Positions 51,994 to 60,780 of a DNA stretch of 64,000 nt are shown piece by piece; the stretch's first letter is position 1; each line of letters begins with the position of its first letter. Source of the DNA: CAYSNP01 sp964432485 (GTDB lineage Bacteria; Bacillota; Clostridia; Christensenellales; DTU072); NCBI GenBank assembly GCA_964432485.1, contig CAYSNP010000003.1, positions 26,302 through 90,301 of the forward strand. Direction: 5' to 3'. A program made the position numbers and the translations under genes. Under the pieces are notes generated by a model. It made no database searches. It saw only the letters and a program-made list of their open reading frames with translations, and had not been told where the DNA came from.

Positions 51994-53523
51994 CTATTTC
52001 TTTTTACAGCCCGCTTTGTCCATAAACTTTAAGAATGCAGCTTGCCCTTCTTTATTATTCTTAAAAACAGCAGTACACTCCAAAATCTTTCTGCATGTGT
52101 CATTGATATATTCAGTAATTGCCTTATTGGCATCCTCGCCGGAAAGTTTGCAGCCGTTGTCACTTGCCAGCTGTACAATCATATTGAAATGCTTTTCAAG
52201 CATAGCATCTTGGCTTAACGCCTTAAAATCCAAAGGTTTGCTGCCTTGCAAAATAGCTGTAATTTGCTTCATTTCTTCATTTAATCTGCCGGGCAAAATA
52301 AATATGCCCATAGCTTCAATTAGCCCAATCCCTTCCTTTTTTATATTGTGCATATCCTCTGTAGGATGAAAAATACCATAAGGATGCTTGTCATCCGTGC
52401 GGTTATTGCGTAAGATTAGGTCTAATATATACTTTTTATTGTTAATGCTGGCAATAGGAGTAACGGTATTATGAGGCATTTGCCCAGAAGAAGCTATTAT
52501 ATTTACGCTTTCATCTGAGTAATCTTTCCAAAAGTCCAAAAAATAGCTGGCGCAGCTTAGAAGCTCCTCGCTATCAACAGAGGATAGGCGCACCACACTA
52601 TTATACCAATCCAGCAAATGCAGCTGCACATTAGGAAAGTCCTTATGCACAAAATCAGCTTTTGCAGAGCGTTTTAACATAGGCAGTCCTTTGCCGCCTC
52701 CTTGAAAATGCTCATGTGAAAGAATGCTCCCGCCCACAATAGGCAGTGCCGCATTGCTGCCGCAAAAAAAGTGGGGGAACAGCTTAACAAAGTCAAGCAG
52801 CTCAATAAAGGTGTCCGTGCCTACTACCATAGGTCTATGCTCTGCGGTAAGCACTATAATATGGTCTTTGTAATATACATAAGGTGAGTATTGCAAATAC
52901 CATTTTTCGTCATTGAGAAAAAGCGGAATAATACGCAAGGCATGTCTTGGAGGGCGAGTTAAGGTACCCTTAAAGCCCATATTGGTAGGACAAAGTAAGC
53001 ATTTTGGATAACCCGAGCTATCTTTAGCTTCTCTTTCTATCAGCTTTGCATCTTTTTCAGGCTTGGCTAAATTAATGGTAATAATCAAATCGCCCAGCTC
53101 TCCCGGAGCAGTCCATTTTATATTTTTTTCTATATCTTCGGCTCGGATATAGTTGCTGGCAATAGATATTTCTCTTAAATAATCAGTTGCCGCTTGTGTG
53201 CCTTCCCGAGCAGAAATAAAGTCAAATTCACCAATAACAGCACTTGGCGCAGGGGTCACCAGCCCCATTATTTTACTTTCAAAAAGCAGTCGCTCTTCTT
53301 CCGTAATAAGTCCTGAACTAATAGCTAATCCAGCAAGCGGAGTAAGAATCTCGCTTTGCAATTCTGCTAAGTCACTACTTGCCTGCCCAGGCTCATTTAT
53401 AGAAAATAAATCTAGCAAATTGTTTCGGGCAAGTATAGCATCTTCTTCGGATAAAAAGAGTTTAACTGTAGCATAAAAGAGTAATGACTCTATCAGAGCG
53501 GCTATGGTTGCTTTATTATTCAT
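51994..53523 (-). CDS. galT: UDP-glucose--hexose-1-phosphate uridylyltransferase, class II
   Basis: Second step of the Leloir galactose pathway: exchanges UMP between UDP-glucose and galactose-1-phosphate. At 509 residues it belongs to the longer Firmicute form (GalT class II). The HIT-like active-site sequence is seen in SILSHEHFQGGGKG (His-Glu-His-Phe-Gln), with YKDHIIVLTAEHRPM upstream and the zinc-type Cys pair in KCLLCPTNMGFKG. AAAAAGGA precedes the ATG. It is divergent from galK, with a shared 143-bp control region. The epimerase galE is not in the window. Confidence 0.95.
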   Translation of the reverse strand: MNNKATIAALIESLLFYATVKLFLSEEDAILARNNLLDLFSINEPGQASSDLAELQSEILTPLAGLAISSGLITEEERLLFESKIMGLVTPAPSAVIGEFDFISAREGTQAATDYLREISIASNYIRAEDIEKNIKWTAPGELGDLIITINLAKPEKDAKLIEREAKDSSGYPKCLLCPTNMGFKGTLTRPPRHALRIIPLFLNDEKWYLQYSPYVYYKDHIIVLTAEHRPMVVGTDTFIELLDFVKLFPHFFCGSNAALPIVGGSILSHEHFQGGGKGLPMLKRSAKADFVHKDFPNVQLHLLDWYNSVVRLSSVDSEELLSCASYFLDFWKDYSDESVNIIASSGQMPHNTVTPIASINNKKYILDLILRNNRTDDKHPYGIFHPTEDMHNIKKEGIGLIEAMGIFILPGRLNEEMKQITAILQGSKPLDFKALSQDAMLEKHFNMIVQLASDNGCKLSGEDANKAITEYINDTCRKILECTAVFKNNKEGQAAFLKFMDKAGCKKK

Positions 53524-53582
53524 ATAATATTCCTTTTTCCAGATTTGCCATTAATAAAATCTAACTAAAAATCTTTATCCCT

Positions 53583-53611
53583 TTGCGTTTGAAATGAATC
53601 TATGATACAAT
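53583..53611 (+). promoter_or_regulatory. possible promoter for galK-lgt-pncB
   Basis: TTGCGT (53583-53588), 17-bp spacer, TACAAT (53606-53611), 55 bp before the ATG. The -35 is weak. Confidence 0.4.
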
Positions 53612-53666
53612 ACCCTTATCTAAATCCTAACTGTTAATATTGTTATTATACAATAAAGGCATAAAT

Positions 53667-54929
53667 ATGGCAAGAGTAAAATATACAAATTTTTCTTTCG
53701 ATAAGGACAATTTTGCTAAAGGGACAGTTGGCTTATATGCTGAGAGCGCCGCTTTTCAAGCAAAGCGGGCAGAGTTGCTTTTTAAGACTCATACCTTAAA
53801 ATATGGAGAATCTCCTATATTTTACTCCAGTCCGGGCAGAATAGAAATCATAGGCAATCATACAGACCACAATCATGGCAAGGTGTTGTGTGCGGCTATA
53901 TCGCTGGATACTTTAGCCGCAGTTAGCCCTACAAAAGATAACAAAGTTGAAATATATAGCAAGGGCTATCCGCCTGTTGCGGCAGATTTGGCGGATTGCA
54001 ATATAAAGGAAGAGGAAAAGGGCACAAGTACTGCTTTAGTTCGAGGAGTGGCTAAAGCCTTTACCTGCAGGGGGCATAAGGTAGGCGGTTTTGCAGCTAC
54101 TACCGTTAGCAATATATTCAAAGGTGCGGGAGTAAGCAGCTCTGCCGCTTTTGAACTGCTTGTGGCAGAGATTTTTAATGATTTATACAACAATGGCAAG
54201 GTATCTCCGCTAGAAAAAGCTATTTGTTCCCAATATGCCGAAAATAATTACTTTGGCAAACCTTCGGGGCTAATGGATCAGTGCGCAATTGCTTTTGGCG
54301 GGGCAAGCTGGATTGATTTTAAGCACTTGGACAACCCTACAATTAAAAAGACAAAGTGGCTCTTTGACGAGCTGGCTATTGTTATTGTCAATTGCGGCGG
54401 CGACCATGCCAATCTTACTCCTCATTATGCAGAAATCAGAGAGGATATGGAAAAGATTGCCCTCCACTTTGGGACAAGCACCCTGCGGGCAGTTAATAAG
54501 CAAGAGTTTGCCGCAAATATTAAGCAATTGGCAAACTTATATAGCGAAAGAGCGGTTCTGCGAGCCATTCATTTCTTTGAAGAAAACGCCAGAGTAGATG
54601 CTGCAAGGCAAGCTATGGCAAGGGCGGATAAGGATACTTTTTGCGCCCTTATCAATCAAAGCGGGGATAGCTCTTACAAACTGTTGCAAAATTGCTATCC
54701 TGCCGGAGAAGCAAGGCAGCCTATTCCGCTTGCGCTTGCTCTTTGCTCACAGCTTGCAGGCATAAGAGCTTGTAGAGTGCATGGCGGAGGGTTTGCCGGC
54801 ACTATCCTTAATTTTGTAGATAAGGAAAAAGAGCATATATTTATTAAAAAGGCGCATAAATTATTTGGAAAAGACAATGTTTTTGCCTTGCAAATAAGAG
54901 ATAAAGGGACTTGTAGATTGGAGGTATAA
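53667..54929 (+). CDS. galK: galactokinase
   Basis: Phosphorylates galactose to galactose-1-phosphate with ATP. The 420-residue product (family 380-430) has the sugar motif GRIEIIGNHTDHNHGKV (~62-78), the GHMP ATP loop GAGVSSSAAFELL and the C-terminal HGGGFAGTIL. The substrate Asp in HTDHN is intact. The start is the ATG at 53667, with AAAGG 9 nt upstream. A TTG at 53640 would add nine unlikely residues. It heads the unit galK-lgt-pncB (gaps 3 and 8 bp) and is divergent from galT. Confidence 0.96.
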   Translation: MARVKYTNFSFDKDNFAKGTVGLYAESAAFQAKRAELLFKTHTLKYGESPIFYSSPGRIEIIGNHTDHNHGKVLCAAISLDTLAAVSPTKDNKVEIYSKGYPPVAADLADCNIKEEEKGTSTALVRGVAKAFTCRGHKVGGFAATTVSNIFKGAGVSSSAAFELLVAEIFNDLYNNGKVSPLEKAICSQYAENNYFGKPSGLMDQCAIAFGGASWIDFKHLDNPTIKKTKWLFDELAIVIVNCGGDHANLTPHYAEIREDMEKIALHFGTSTLRAVNKQEFAANIKQLANLYSERAVLRAIHFFEENARVDAARQAMARADKDTFCALINQSGDSSYKLLQNCYPAGEARQPIPLALALCSQLAGIRACRVHGGGFAGTILNFVDKEKEHIFIKKAHKLFGKDNVFALQIRDKGTCRLEV

Positions 54930-54932
54930 CTT

Positions 54933-55796
54933 ATGCATTGGACAGGCAAAGTGCAACCTATCGCTTTTACCGTATTTGGTTTAGATGTGGCTTGGTATGG
55001 CATTATTATGACAGGCGCAATATTGATAGGTATGTTTTTAAGTATCAAAAGATGCGAAAAAATCAAGATGACTACCGATGACTTTTTAGAGATTTTTTTG
55101 TTTGCAGTTCCGCTTGCTGTGGTGTGCGGCAGATTGGGATGGATTATCTATCAAGCAAAAGAGTATTTTGTCCCCAATTTTGGCTGGAGCGACTTTGTGC
55201 ATATGATAGCTGTTTGGGAAGGCGGTATCACCGTGGTGGGTGCTATCCCGGGCGGCGCAATAGGGCTTTATTTATGGTGCAGATACAGAAAAGTGGACTT
55301 TATAACGCTGGCAGACCAAATAATGCCGCTACTTTTAATAGGTCAGGCAATAGGGCGTTGGGGCAACTTCTTTAATCAGGAAATCTATGGCCCTGTTGTT
55401 GCCAATCCTAAATTGCAGGTCTTTCCCTATGCTGTGTATATCACGCATACAGGCGAGTTTCACAATGCATTATTTTTCTACGAAAGTATGCTAACCCTTA
55501 TCAGCTTTTTTATATTGCTGTATGTTATGCGACGCTTTACAATGCGTTATAACGGTATTTTGCTTTATTCAGGCACTTACTCTTTTATTAGATTTGTAAT
55601 GGAGTTTTTGCGGCTGGATTTTGCAGATTACCCGGTAGACCCCTTGCAAATTGCAATGTTTTTAGTTTCGGCAACCTGTTGGACACTCCTTGTTTTGCAA
55701 ATCAGAAAAGCTAAAGCGGCAGGCAAAAAGGTATGGTATAAGGATGGCATACCGCTAAAACTGTATACCAATGCTAAAAAGGCATATGTAGATTAA
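54933..55796 (+). CDS. lgt: prolipoprotein diacylglyceryl transferase
   Basis: Attaches diacylglycerol from phosphatidylglycerol to the lipobox Cys of lipoproteins, the first maturation step. The 287-residue product has seven membrane helices and the signature GQAIGRWGNFFNQEIYGP at ~128-145, whose Arg and Asn are essential. It serves lipoproteins such as those encoded at 60781-63792. GGAGGTATAACTT before the ATG. It lies 3 bp behind galK, so it is part of that unit though functionally unrelated. Confidence 0.95.
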   Translation: MHWTGKVQPIAFTVFGLDVAWYGIIMTGAILIGMFLSIKRCEKIKMTTDDFLEIFLFAVPLAVVCGRLGWIIYQAKEYFVPNFGWSDFVHMIAVWEGGITVVGAIPGGAIGLYLWCRYRKVDFITLADQIMPLLLIGQAIGRWGNFFNQEIYGPVVANPKLQVFPYAVYITHTGEFHNALFFYESMLTLISFFILLYVMRRFTMRYNGILLYSGTYSFIRFVMEFLRLDFADYPVDPLQIAMFLVSATCWTLLVLQIRKAKAAGKKVWYKDGIPLKLYTNAKKAYVD

Positions 55797-55804
55797 GGCG
55801 CAAA

Positions 55805-57244
55805 ATGATTGATTGCAGCAACTTAACTTTATTAACAGACCTTTATCAGCTCACTATGATGAACGGTTACCTTCAATGCGGCAAAGCAGATGAGGTAGCA
55901 ACCTTTGACTTGTTTTATCGTAAAAACGGTAAAGATTTTGCGGTAGCGGCAGGGCTGGAACAGGCAATAGATTATATTAACAATCTTAAATTTGAGGAAA
56001 AGGATATAGCATATCTTGCAGGCCTTAATCTTTTCCCCACCAATTTCTTTGACAGCCTACGCTCTTTTAAGTTTACAGGCAGTATAAGAGCGGTACAAGA
56101 GGGCGAAATTATCTTTCCGCAAGAGCCTATATTGACAGTAACAGCAAGGCTGTTTGAGGCGCAACTAGTAGAAACAGCACTTTTGAATATCCTTAATCAC
56201 CAAACCCTTATAGCAACTAAAGCGTTTAGGATAGTCAGCGAGGCAAGAGGAGCGGTAGCGGAGTTTGGCTTGCGCAGAGCGCAAGGCCCTGATGCCGGCT
56301 TATACGGTGCGCGTGCCGCTATGATAGCAGGTTGTGCGGCTACCAGTAATGTGCTTGCTGGCAAAAAGTTCGAAGTTAAGGTTACGGGCACTCATGCGCA
56401 CAGTTGGGTAATGAGTTTTGACAATGAGCTGCAAGCCTTTATGGCTTATGCAGACGCTTATCCCGATAGCTGTCTTTTGTTAGTAGATACCTATGACACC
56501 TTAAAGAGCGGCGTCCCCAATGCTATTAAAGTATTTGATTACCTTGTAGCCAAAGGACACTCCCCGGTTGGCATCCGTCTGGATAGCGGCGACCTTGCAT
56601 ACTTATCCAAACAAGCAAGAGCAATGTTGGATGCGGCAGGGCATACAAGCGTTAAGATATATGCAAGCGGGGATATAGATGAGGAAATTTTGCGTTCCCT
56701 TTATTTGCAAGGCGCAAAGATAGATGTATGGGGCATAGGCACAAAGCTAATCACTTCTTACGACAATCCATCTTTAGGCGGCGTATACAAAATGAGCGCC
56801 ACTTATGCAAATGGCGTGGAATCACCTAAAATGAAAGTTTCTGACGCTATTGATAAAATCACCAATCCGGGCAATAAAACTACATATAGGATTTATGACG
56901 AGCACGGTTTTGCCGCTGCTGATTTAATAGCTCTTAGAAGCGAGCATTTTGACACTTCCCAACCGCTTACAATCTTTCATCCCATAGAAACATATAAGAA
57001 AAAGACCTTTGAAACTTACTCCATGCGTGATTTAATGATAGATGTTTTTAAGGATGGCAAGCAAGTTTACTTTTCTCCTTCGATAAAAGAGATAGCAGAG
57101 TATCACACTAAAGTTAAAGCGGAGTTTTATGAAGAAAATATCAGGATAACCAATCCGCATATCTATAAGGTAGACCTTTCCGACGGGCTCTATGAGCTAA
57201 AAAATAGGTTAATTCACCAAGCTAGCCAAAATATAAAAAACTAA
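55805..57244 (+). CDS. pncB: nicotinate phosphoribosyltransferase
   Basis: Salvages nicotinate to nicotinate mononucleotide for NAD synthesis. The 479-residue product has LLTDLYQLTMMNGYLQCGKA at the N-terminus, EFGLRRAQGPDAGLYGARAA with the catalytic His-equivalent region later (GTHAHSWVM) and the phosphate-binding GIRLDSGDLAYLS. AAGGCGCAAA is before the ATG. Third gene of the galK unit. Confidence 0.95.
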   Translation: MIDCSNLTLLTDLYQLTMMNGYLQCGKADEVATFDLFYRKNGKDFAVAAGLEQAIDYINNLKFEEKDIAYLAGLNLFPTNFFDSLRSFKFTGSIRAVQEGEIIFPQEPILTVTARLFEAQLVETALLNILNHQTLIATKAFRIVSEARGAVAEFGLRRAQGPDAGLYGARAAMIAGCAATSNVLAGKKFEVKVTGTHAHSWVMSFDNELQAFMAYADAYPDSCLLLVDTYDTLKSGVPNAIKVFDYLVAKGHSPVGIRLDSGDLAYLSKQARAMLDAAGHTSVKIYASGDIDEEILRSLYLQGAKIDVWGIGTKLITSYDNPSLGGVYKMSATYANGVESPKMKVSDAIDKITNPGNKTTYRIYDEHGFAAADLIALRSEHFDTSQPLTIFHPIETYKKKTFETYSMRDLMIDVFKDGKQVYFSPSIKEIAEYHTKVKAEFYEENIRITNPHIYKVDLSDGLYELKNRLIHQASQNIKN

Positions 57245-57303
57245 TACGACAAAAAAGGTCAATATAATTTGCAATTAGCCCGTTTAATTTATTTTATTCG
57301 GGT

Positions 57304-57309
57304 TATAAT
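57304..57309 (+). promoter_or_regulatory. -10 box of the 57316 gene, leaderless type
   Basis: Perfect TATAAT ending 6 nt before the ATG at 57316. The -35 is weak (GTTTAA, 16-bp spacer). No Shine-Dalgarno sequence lies between. Confidence 0.5.
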
Positions 57310-57315
57310 TTTGCT

Positions 57316-57915
57316 ATGAAAAGGCTATTTGCAAGATTTAGAAAAAGCAAAGAAGACGAGCGGGCGGGCGACCTTGCTGTTATGCGTGAACAAGTGATGC
57401 GCATTCAGGAGCTAAAGCGAGAAAATGCAGACCTGTTGGCAAGAATAGAGGATTATAAAAAGAAAGAAGAAAGCATTGTCGGCGCTATTAATTTTGCGCA
57501 AAAGGAAACCGAAAGACTGCTTAAAGAAAGCAAGGACAGATATGCGCTTGAAGCGGAAAGGCTAAAGAGCTTTCGAGCTAAATGGGTAGGTTATGTAGGG
57601 GTAGTTCAAAACAATGGTAAACTTGCGCAAGAGTTTGAGGAAAGCAATCGGGTCTTGAAGGAATGTCAAGCGGAGTTAGAGGAAATGATTTATAAAGATT
57701 TGATGGGCTCTAACCCTATAGACGAGGTTAAGCAAGACTACTTGCAAGAGCGAGCCCGGATCGATGCGGAACCCAGCCTTGATTACAAGCAAATACTAAA
57801 AAATGAGCGGCCTGCCGAAGCTCTTACCATAGATATCAAGCCTCCAAATGAAGAAAAAATGAGCGAAAATGAGCTTAGCCAGCTTATTAAGCAAATAAAA
57901 ATAGATGACAAATAG
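57316..57915 (+). CDS. coiled-coil protein, possibly DivIVA-like
   Basis: A 199-residue hydrophilic protein with no signal or membrane segment. Residues 1-12 are basic and amphipathic (KRLFARFRKSK), and residues ~20-150 are highly charged helix with heptad spacing, so a coiled-coil. The stretch IVGAINFAQKETERLLKESK resembles the start of the DivIVA/GpsB coiled-coil, but the N-terminal DivIVA membrane-binding domain is not present in its usual form. A membrane-associated or division/polarity protein is possible but unproven. No ribosome binding site; a TATAAT 6 nt before the ATG suggests a leaderless mRNA. Confidence 0.65.
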   Translation: MKRLFARFRKSKEDERAGDLAVMREQVMRIQELKRENADLLARIEDYKKKEESIVGAINFAQKETERLLKESKDRYALEAERLKSFRAKWVGYVGVVQNNGKLAQEFEESNRVLKECQAELEEMIYKDLMGSNPIDEVKQDYLQERARIDAEPSLDYKQILKNERPAEALTIDIKPPNEEKMSENELSQLIKQIKIDDK

Positions 57916-57948
57916 GCCAATCTTTATATTGTTTATTAATTAAAAATG

Positions 57949-57980
57949 CCGCCTATGCAGATACAAAAGGCGGTTTTTTT
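57949..57980 (+). terminator. terminator after the coiled-coil gene
   Basis: Stem CCGCCT/AGGCGG (57949-57954 with 57968-57973), 13-nt loop, then a T-run. Confidence 0.7.
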
Positions 57981-58046
57981 AAGTACTCTTTTTTATTAGA
58001 AAAATCTAATTAGGCGCAAATAACTTAATTAAAAAAGGTAAATTAG

Positions 58047-58075
58047 TTGCATTTTTTTGGCAAAAAGGATAAAAT
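58047..58075 (+). promoter_or_regulatory. promoter for glyceraldehyde-3-phosphate dehydrogenase
   Basis: TTGCAT (58047-58052), 17-bp spacer, TAAAAT (58070-58075), 33 bp before the ATG. Confidence 0.6.
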
Positions 58076-58108
58076 AATATTGATTGAAACTTTATAAGGA
58101 GATTAGAT

Positions 58109-59122
58109 ATGGCAAAAATAAGAATTGGTATCAATGGTTTTGGCAGAATCGGGCGTTTAGTTTTTCGCGCGGCATGCGGGCGTAATAATATTCAGATAGT
58201 AGGTATAAATGACCCCTTTATTGACTTAGAATATATGAAGTATATGCTTAAATATGATAGCGTGCATGGCAGATTTGAGGGCGAAATATCCTCTCGTGAC
58301 GGAAAATTAGTAGTAAATGGCAACGAGATAGTCGTCTTTGCAGAAAAAGACCCCGCCAATATCAATTGGGCAGGCTGCGGCGCTGACTATGTGGCAGAAG
58401 CAACAGGTATTTTTACCACATTGCCAAAAGCGCAGGCTCATTTGGACGCAGGCGCAAAAAAAGTAGTTATTACCGCTCCATCTTCTGACGCTCCAATGTT
58501 TGTTATGGGCGTGAATCAAGATAAGTACACTAAGGATATGAATATAGTATCCAATGCAAGCTGTACCACCAATTGCCTTGCTCCTCTTGCAAAAGTTATC
58601 CATGACAATTTTGGCATTCTCGAAGGGCTGATGACCACAGTTCATTCGCTTACCGCTACTCAAAAGACGGTAGACGGCCCTTCTAATAAAGATTGGCGAG
58701 GCGGCAGAGCGGCAGGCGGCAATATTATACCTTCTTCCACCGGTGCGGCAAAAGCTGTAGGCAAGGTTATACCTGAGCTTAACGGTAAGCTAACAGGTAT
58801 GGCATTTAGAGTGCCCACCTTGGATGTCTCAGTAGTTGACCTTACGGTAAGGCTTGCAAAGCCCACCACTTATGACCAAATTAAAGCTACTATTAAGGAA
58901 GCCAGCCAAACATATATGAAAGGCATACTTGCCTATACCGAAGATGCGGTAGTGTCCAGCGACTTTATTGGCGAAGTACACACCTCGGTATTTGATGCGG
59001 GCGCAGGTATAGCCCTTAGCGACACCTTTGTTAAATTGGTAAGCTGGTACGATAACGAAATGGGTTACAGCAACAAGGTGCTTGACCTAATTGCGCATAT
59101 GGCGGCAGTTGACGCTAAATAA
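58109..59122 (+). CDS. gap: glyceraldehyde-3-phosphate dehydrogenase
   Basis: Glycolytic NAD-dependent oxidation and phosphorylation of glyceraldehyde-3-phosphate. The 337-residue product has the NAD loop INGFGRIGR at the N-terminus, catalytic Cys152 in SNASCTTNCLAPL, the His of the catalytic pair in TTVHSLTATQ and VSWYDNEMGYS at the C-terminus. ATAAGGAGATTAG before the ATG. Single-gene unit with terminator. The unusual neighbourhood (no pgk, tpiA beside it) resembles several Clostridia. Confidence 0.98.
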   Translation: MAKIRIGINGFGRIGRLVFRAACGRNNIQIVGINDPFIDLEYMKYMLKYDSVHGRFEGEISSRDGKLVVNGNEIVVFAEKDPANINWAGCGADYVAEATGIFTTLPKAQAHLDAGAKKVVITAPSSDAPMFVMGVNQDKYTKDMNIVSNASCTTNCLAPLAKVIHDNFGILEGLMTTVHSLTATQKTVDGPSNKDWRGGRAAGGNIIPSSTGAAKAVGKVIPELNGKLTGMAFRVPTLDVSVVDLTVRLAKPTTYDQIKATIKEASQTYMKGILAYTEDAVVSSDFIGEVHTSVFDAGAGIALSDTFVKLVSWYDNEMGYSNKVLDLIAHMAAVDAK

Positions 59123-59128
59123 CAAAAA

Positions 59129-59148
59129 AACGCCGAGCAATCGGCGTT
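59129..59148. terminator. bidirectional terminator between gap and the SPOCS-LysM gene
   Basis: Stem AACGCCGA/TCGGCGTT (59129-59136 with 59141-59148), GCAA loop, flanked by A- and T-rich runs. Confidence 0.8.
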
Positions 59149-59167
59149 TCTTATTGGCATTAACTGT

Positions 59168-60652
59168 TTACTCCAGCATTCTATAATATATTATCCGCTC
59201 CCCGCCTTGTAAAGGCAGCTCCAGGTCTTTATTTGTAGCAAGCAGCTTTTCGCTTTCCACATTTAGCAGTTTAGCTATCTTCCAAATATCATCCCCCACC
59301 CCTGCAATCACGCAAGTTATAGCATAGTCGCTTTGCTGTTTTGCCTCTCCGGTAACAACTTCGCTAACAAAGGTAAAGACCCCCTTTTCCCTGGAGCTTG
59401 CGGCAATGGCAAGTTCAATATTTATTTCTATCCCTCTGTTGTGCTTTAACTTAAAGCCTATGCCTGCTACTTGTGCTTGTAAGTAATCAACCTGTCGTGC
59501 GGTAAGCTCAAAGGGCAGCTTGAATTGATAAGGCACTTCCGAAGTCAGCTTTTCTATTTTATCATTTTCATTTACATAAAGGATAGTACAGGATACAATG
59601 CCTTCTACCATAGTAGGGTCTGCTGAGCTTATACTTATTGCGCCTATGGAGGAAGAAAGTACAGCAAGCACATTTTTGATAGCAGGAGATTCCTCTGCTA
59701 TTTCTAAATTGGATACAAGGCTCTCCCTAAAGTACAGCGTATCGTATACTTTGTCCATAGAGTATTCTTCGCTCTTAATATTGCATTCATAATCAATAGA
59801 ATAGGCATCACTTATTATTTGTGCGCTGCCTTTGCATGCCGCCATACAGCTTAAACTGATAGAAAAGCTAATAACGCACTCTTTACCCCGTTTGCTTTCC
59901 ACCAATTTTGCAGAATCGCTTTTCACCCTTGCAAGCGCGCATACTTTGGTATCCAGGTTAATATCCTCAGAAATAATCTCGCCTGCAAAATCATTTATGT
60001 ATTCTTTGCTTTTCAGCAGCCCTTCCGCTACATAAACTACCAGCGTTATGGCTTGCCCTTCTATAGTTATCACTTCATTGCCTTGCATAACTCTGGTGAT
60101 AACCGCTTTAGTTGAGCTTGACAAAATCCTGTTGCAATTGTCCTCAATATCCATATTGTCAGTATATTCGATAACGCAATCGGGCAGGGCTATCATATTT
60201 TGATATTCTACAATGTCTTTTCGGCAAATTATATCCTTGCTGTCATTGTCCATTATAGATATTTGTCTTTTGCTAATAAAGCAGCCTGACAGCTCTATGG
60301 TAGCCCTTGCTTTTACGCTGGACACTCCCATATAATCAGTATCCGCTACCGATATGCCTATCATGGAATAATCCAGCGGTCCAATCCCTGCAGCTTCTAC
60401 AGTTTGCTCGAAGTCCTGAATACTTTCCTCATATTTTAGGCTACCCTCGCTATCTGTAAAAATTACATTAAAGCTCACTTTTCCGCTTACTCTTATTTCG
60501 TCTAAAAGCGTTTCGGTATTGGTAATTGCCGCTTTTGCCCCTAAATGAATTATGTCTGCCGCATCATCCAGCGCAAAGTCGCAATCCATATAAAAGCTCT
60601 TGGCATCCAGCTGCTTTTTAACATTAGCGCTAATATTAACAAAATCTGTCAT
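59168..60652 (-). CDS. SPOCS (DUF3794) domain protein with C-terminal LysM
   Basis: A 494-residue protein with three SPOCS-like beta-rich domains (approximately 20-120, 145-260 and 280-420), recognisable from alternating patterns such as AKAAITNTETLLDEIRVSGKV and VKARATIELSGCFIS. A LysM domain closes it (residues ~445-490; DDIWKIAKLLNVESEKLLAT). Proteins of this layout are widespread in spore-forming Clostridia and some are spore-coat or spore-surface components. Others lie in species not known to form spores. LysM should bind peptidoglycan. There is no N-terminal signal peptide, which fits spore-coat proteins made in the mother cell. GGGAGGAG is before the ATG. Confidence 0.88.
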   Translation of the reverse strand: MTDFVNISANVKKQLDAKSFYMDCDFALDDAADIIHLGAKAAITNTETLLDEIRVSGKVSFNVIFTDSEGSLKYEESIQDFEQTVEAAGIGPLDYSMIGISVADTDYMGVSSVKARATIELSGCFISKRQISIMDNDSKDIICRKDIVEYQNMIALPDCVIEYTDNMDIEDNCNRILSSSTKAVITRVMQGNEVITIEGQAITLVVYVAEGLLKSKEYINDFAGEIISEDINLDTKVCALARVKSDSAKLVESKRGKECVISFSISLSCMAACKGSAQIISDAYSIDYECNIKSEEYSMDKVYDTLYFRESLVSNLEIAEESPAIKNVLAVLSSSIGAISISSADPTMVEGIVSCTILYVNENDKIEKLTSEVPYQFKLPFELTARQVDYLQAQVAGIGFKLKHNRGIEINIELAIAASSREKGVFTFVSEVVTGEAKQQSDYAITCVIAGVGDDIWKIAKLLNVESEKLLATNKDLELPLQGGERIIYYRMLE

Positions 60653-60780
60653 ACTATAGCTCCTCCCTTTCCCGTATTAATACTTTATTACACAGGTTAA
60701 AAAAATATGACCATCGCAAAAAAATAATAGGCCCTATAAGAGCCTATTTTGAGTATATGTAATTTATTACAGTTATTTCC

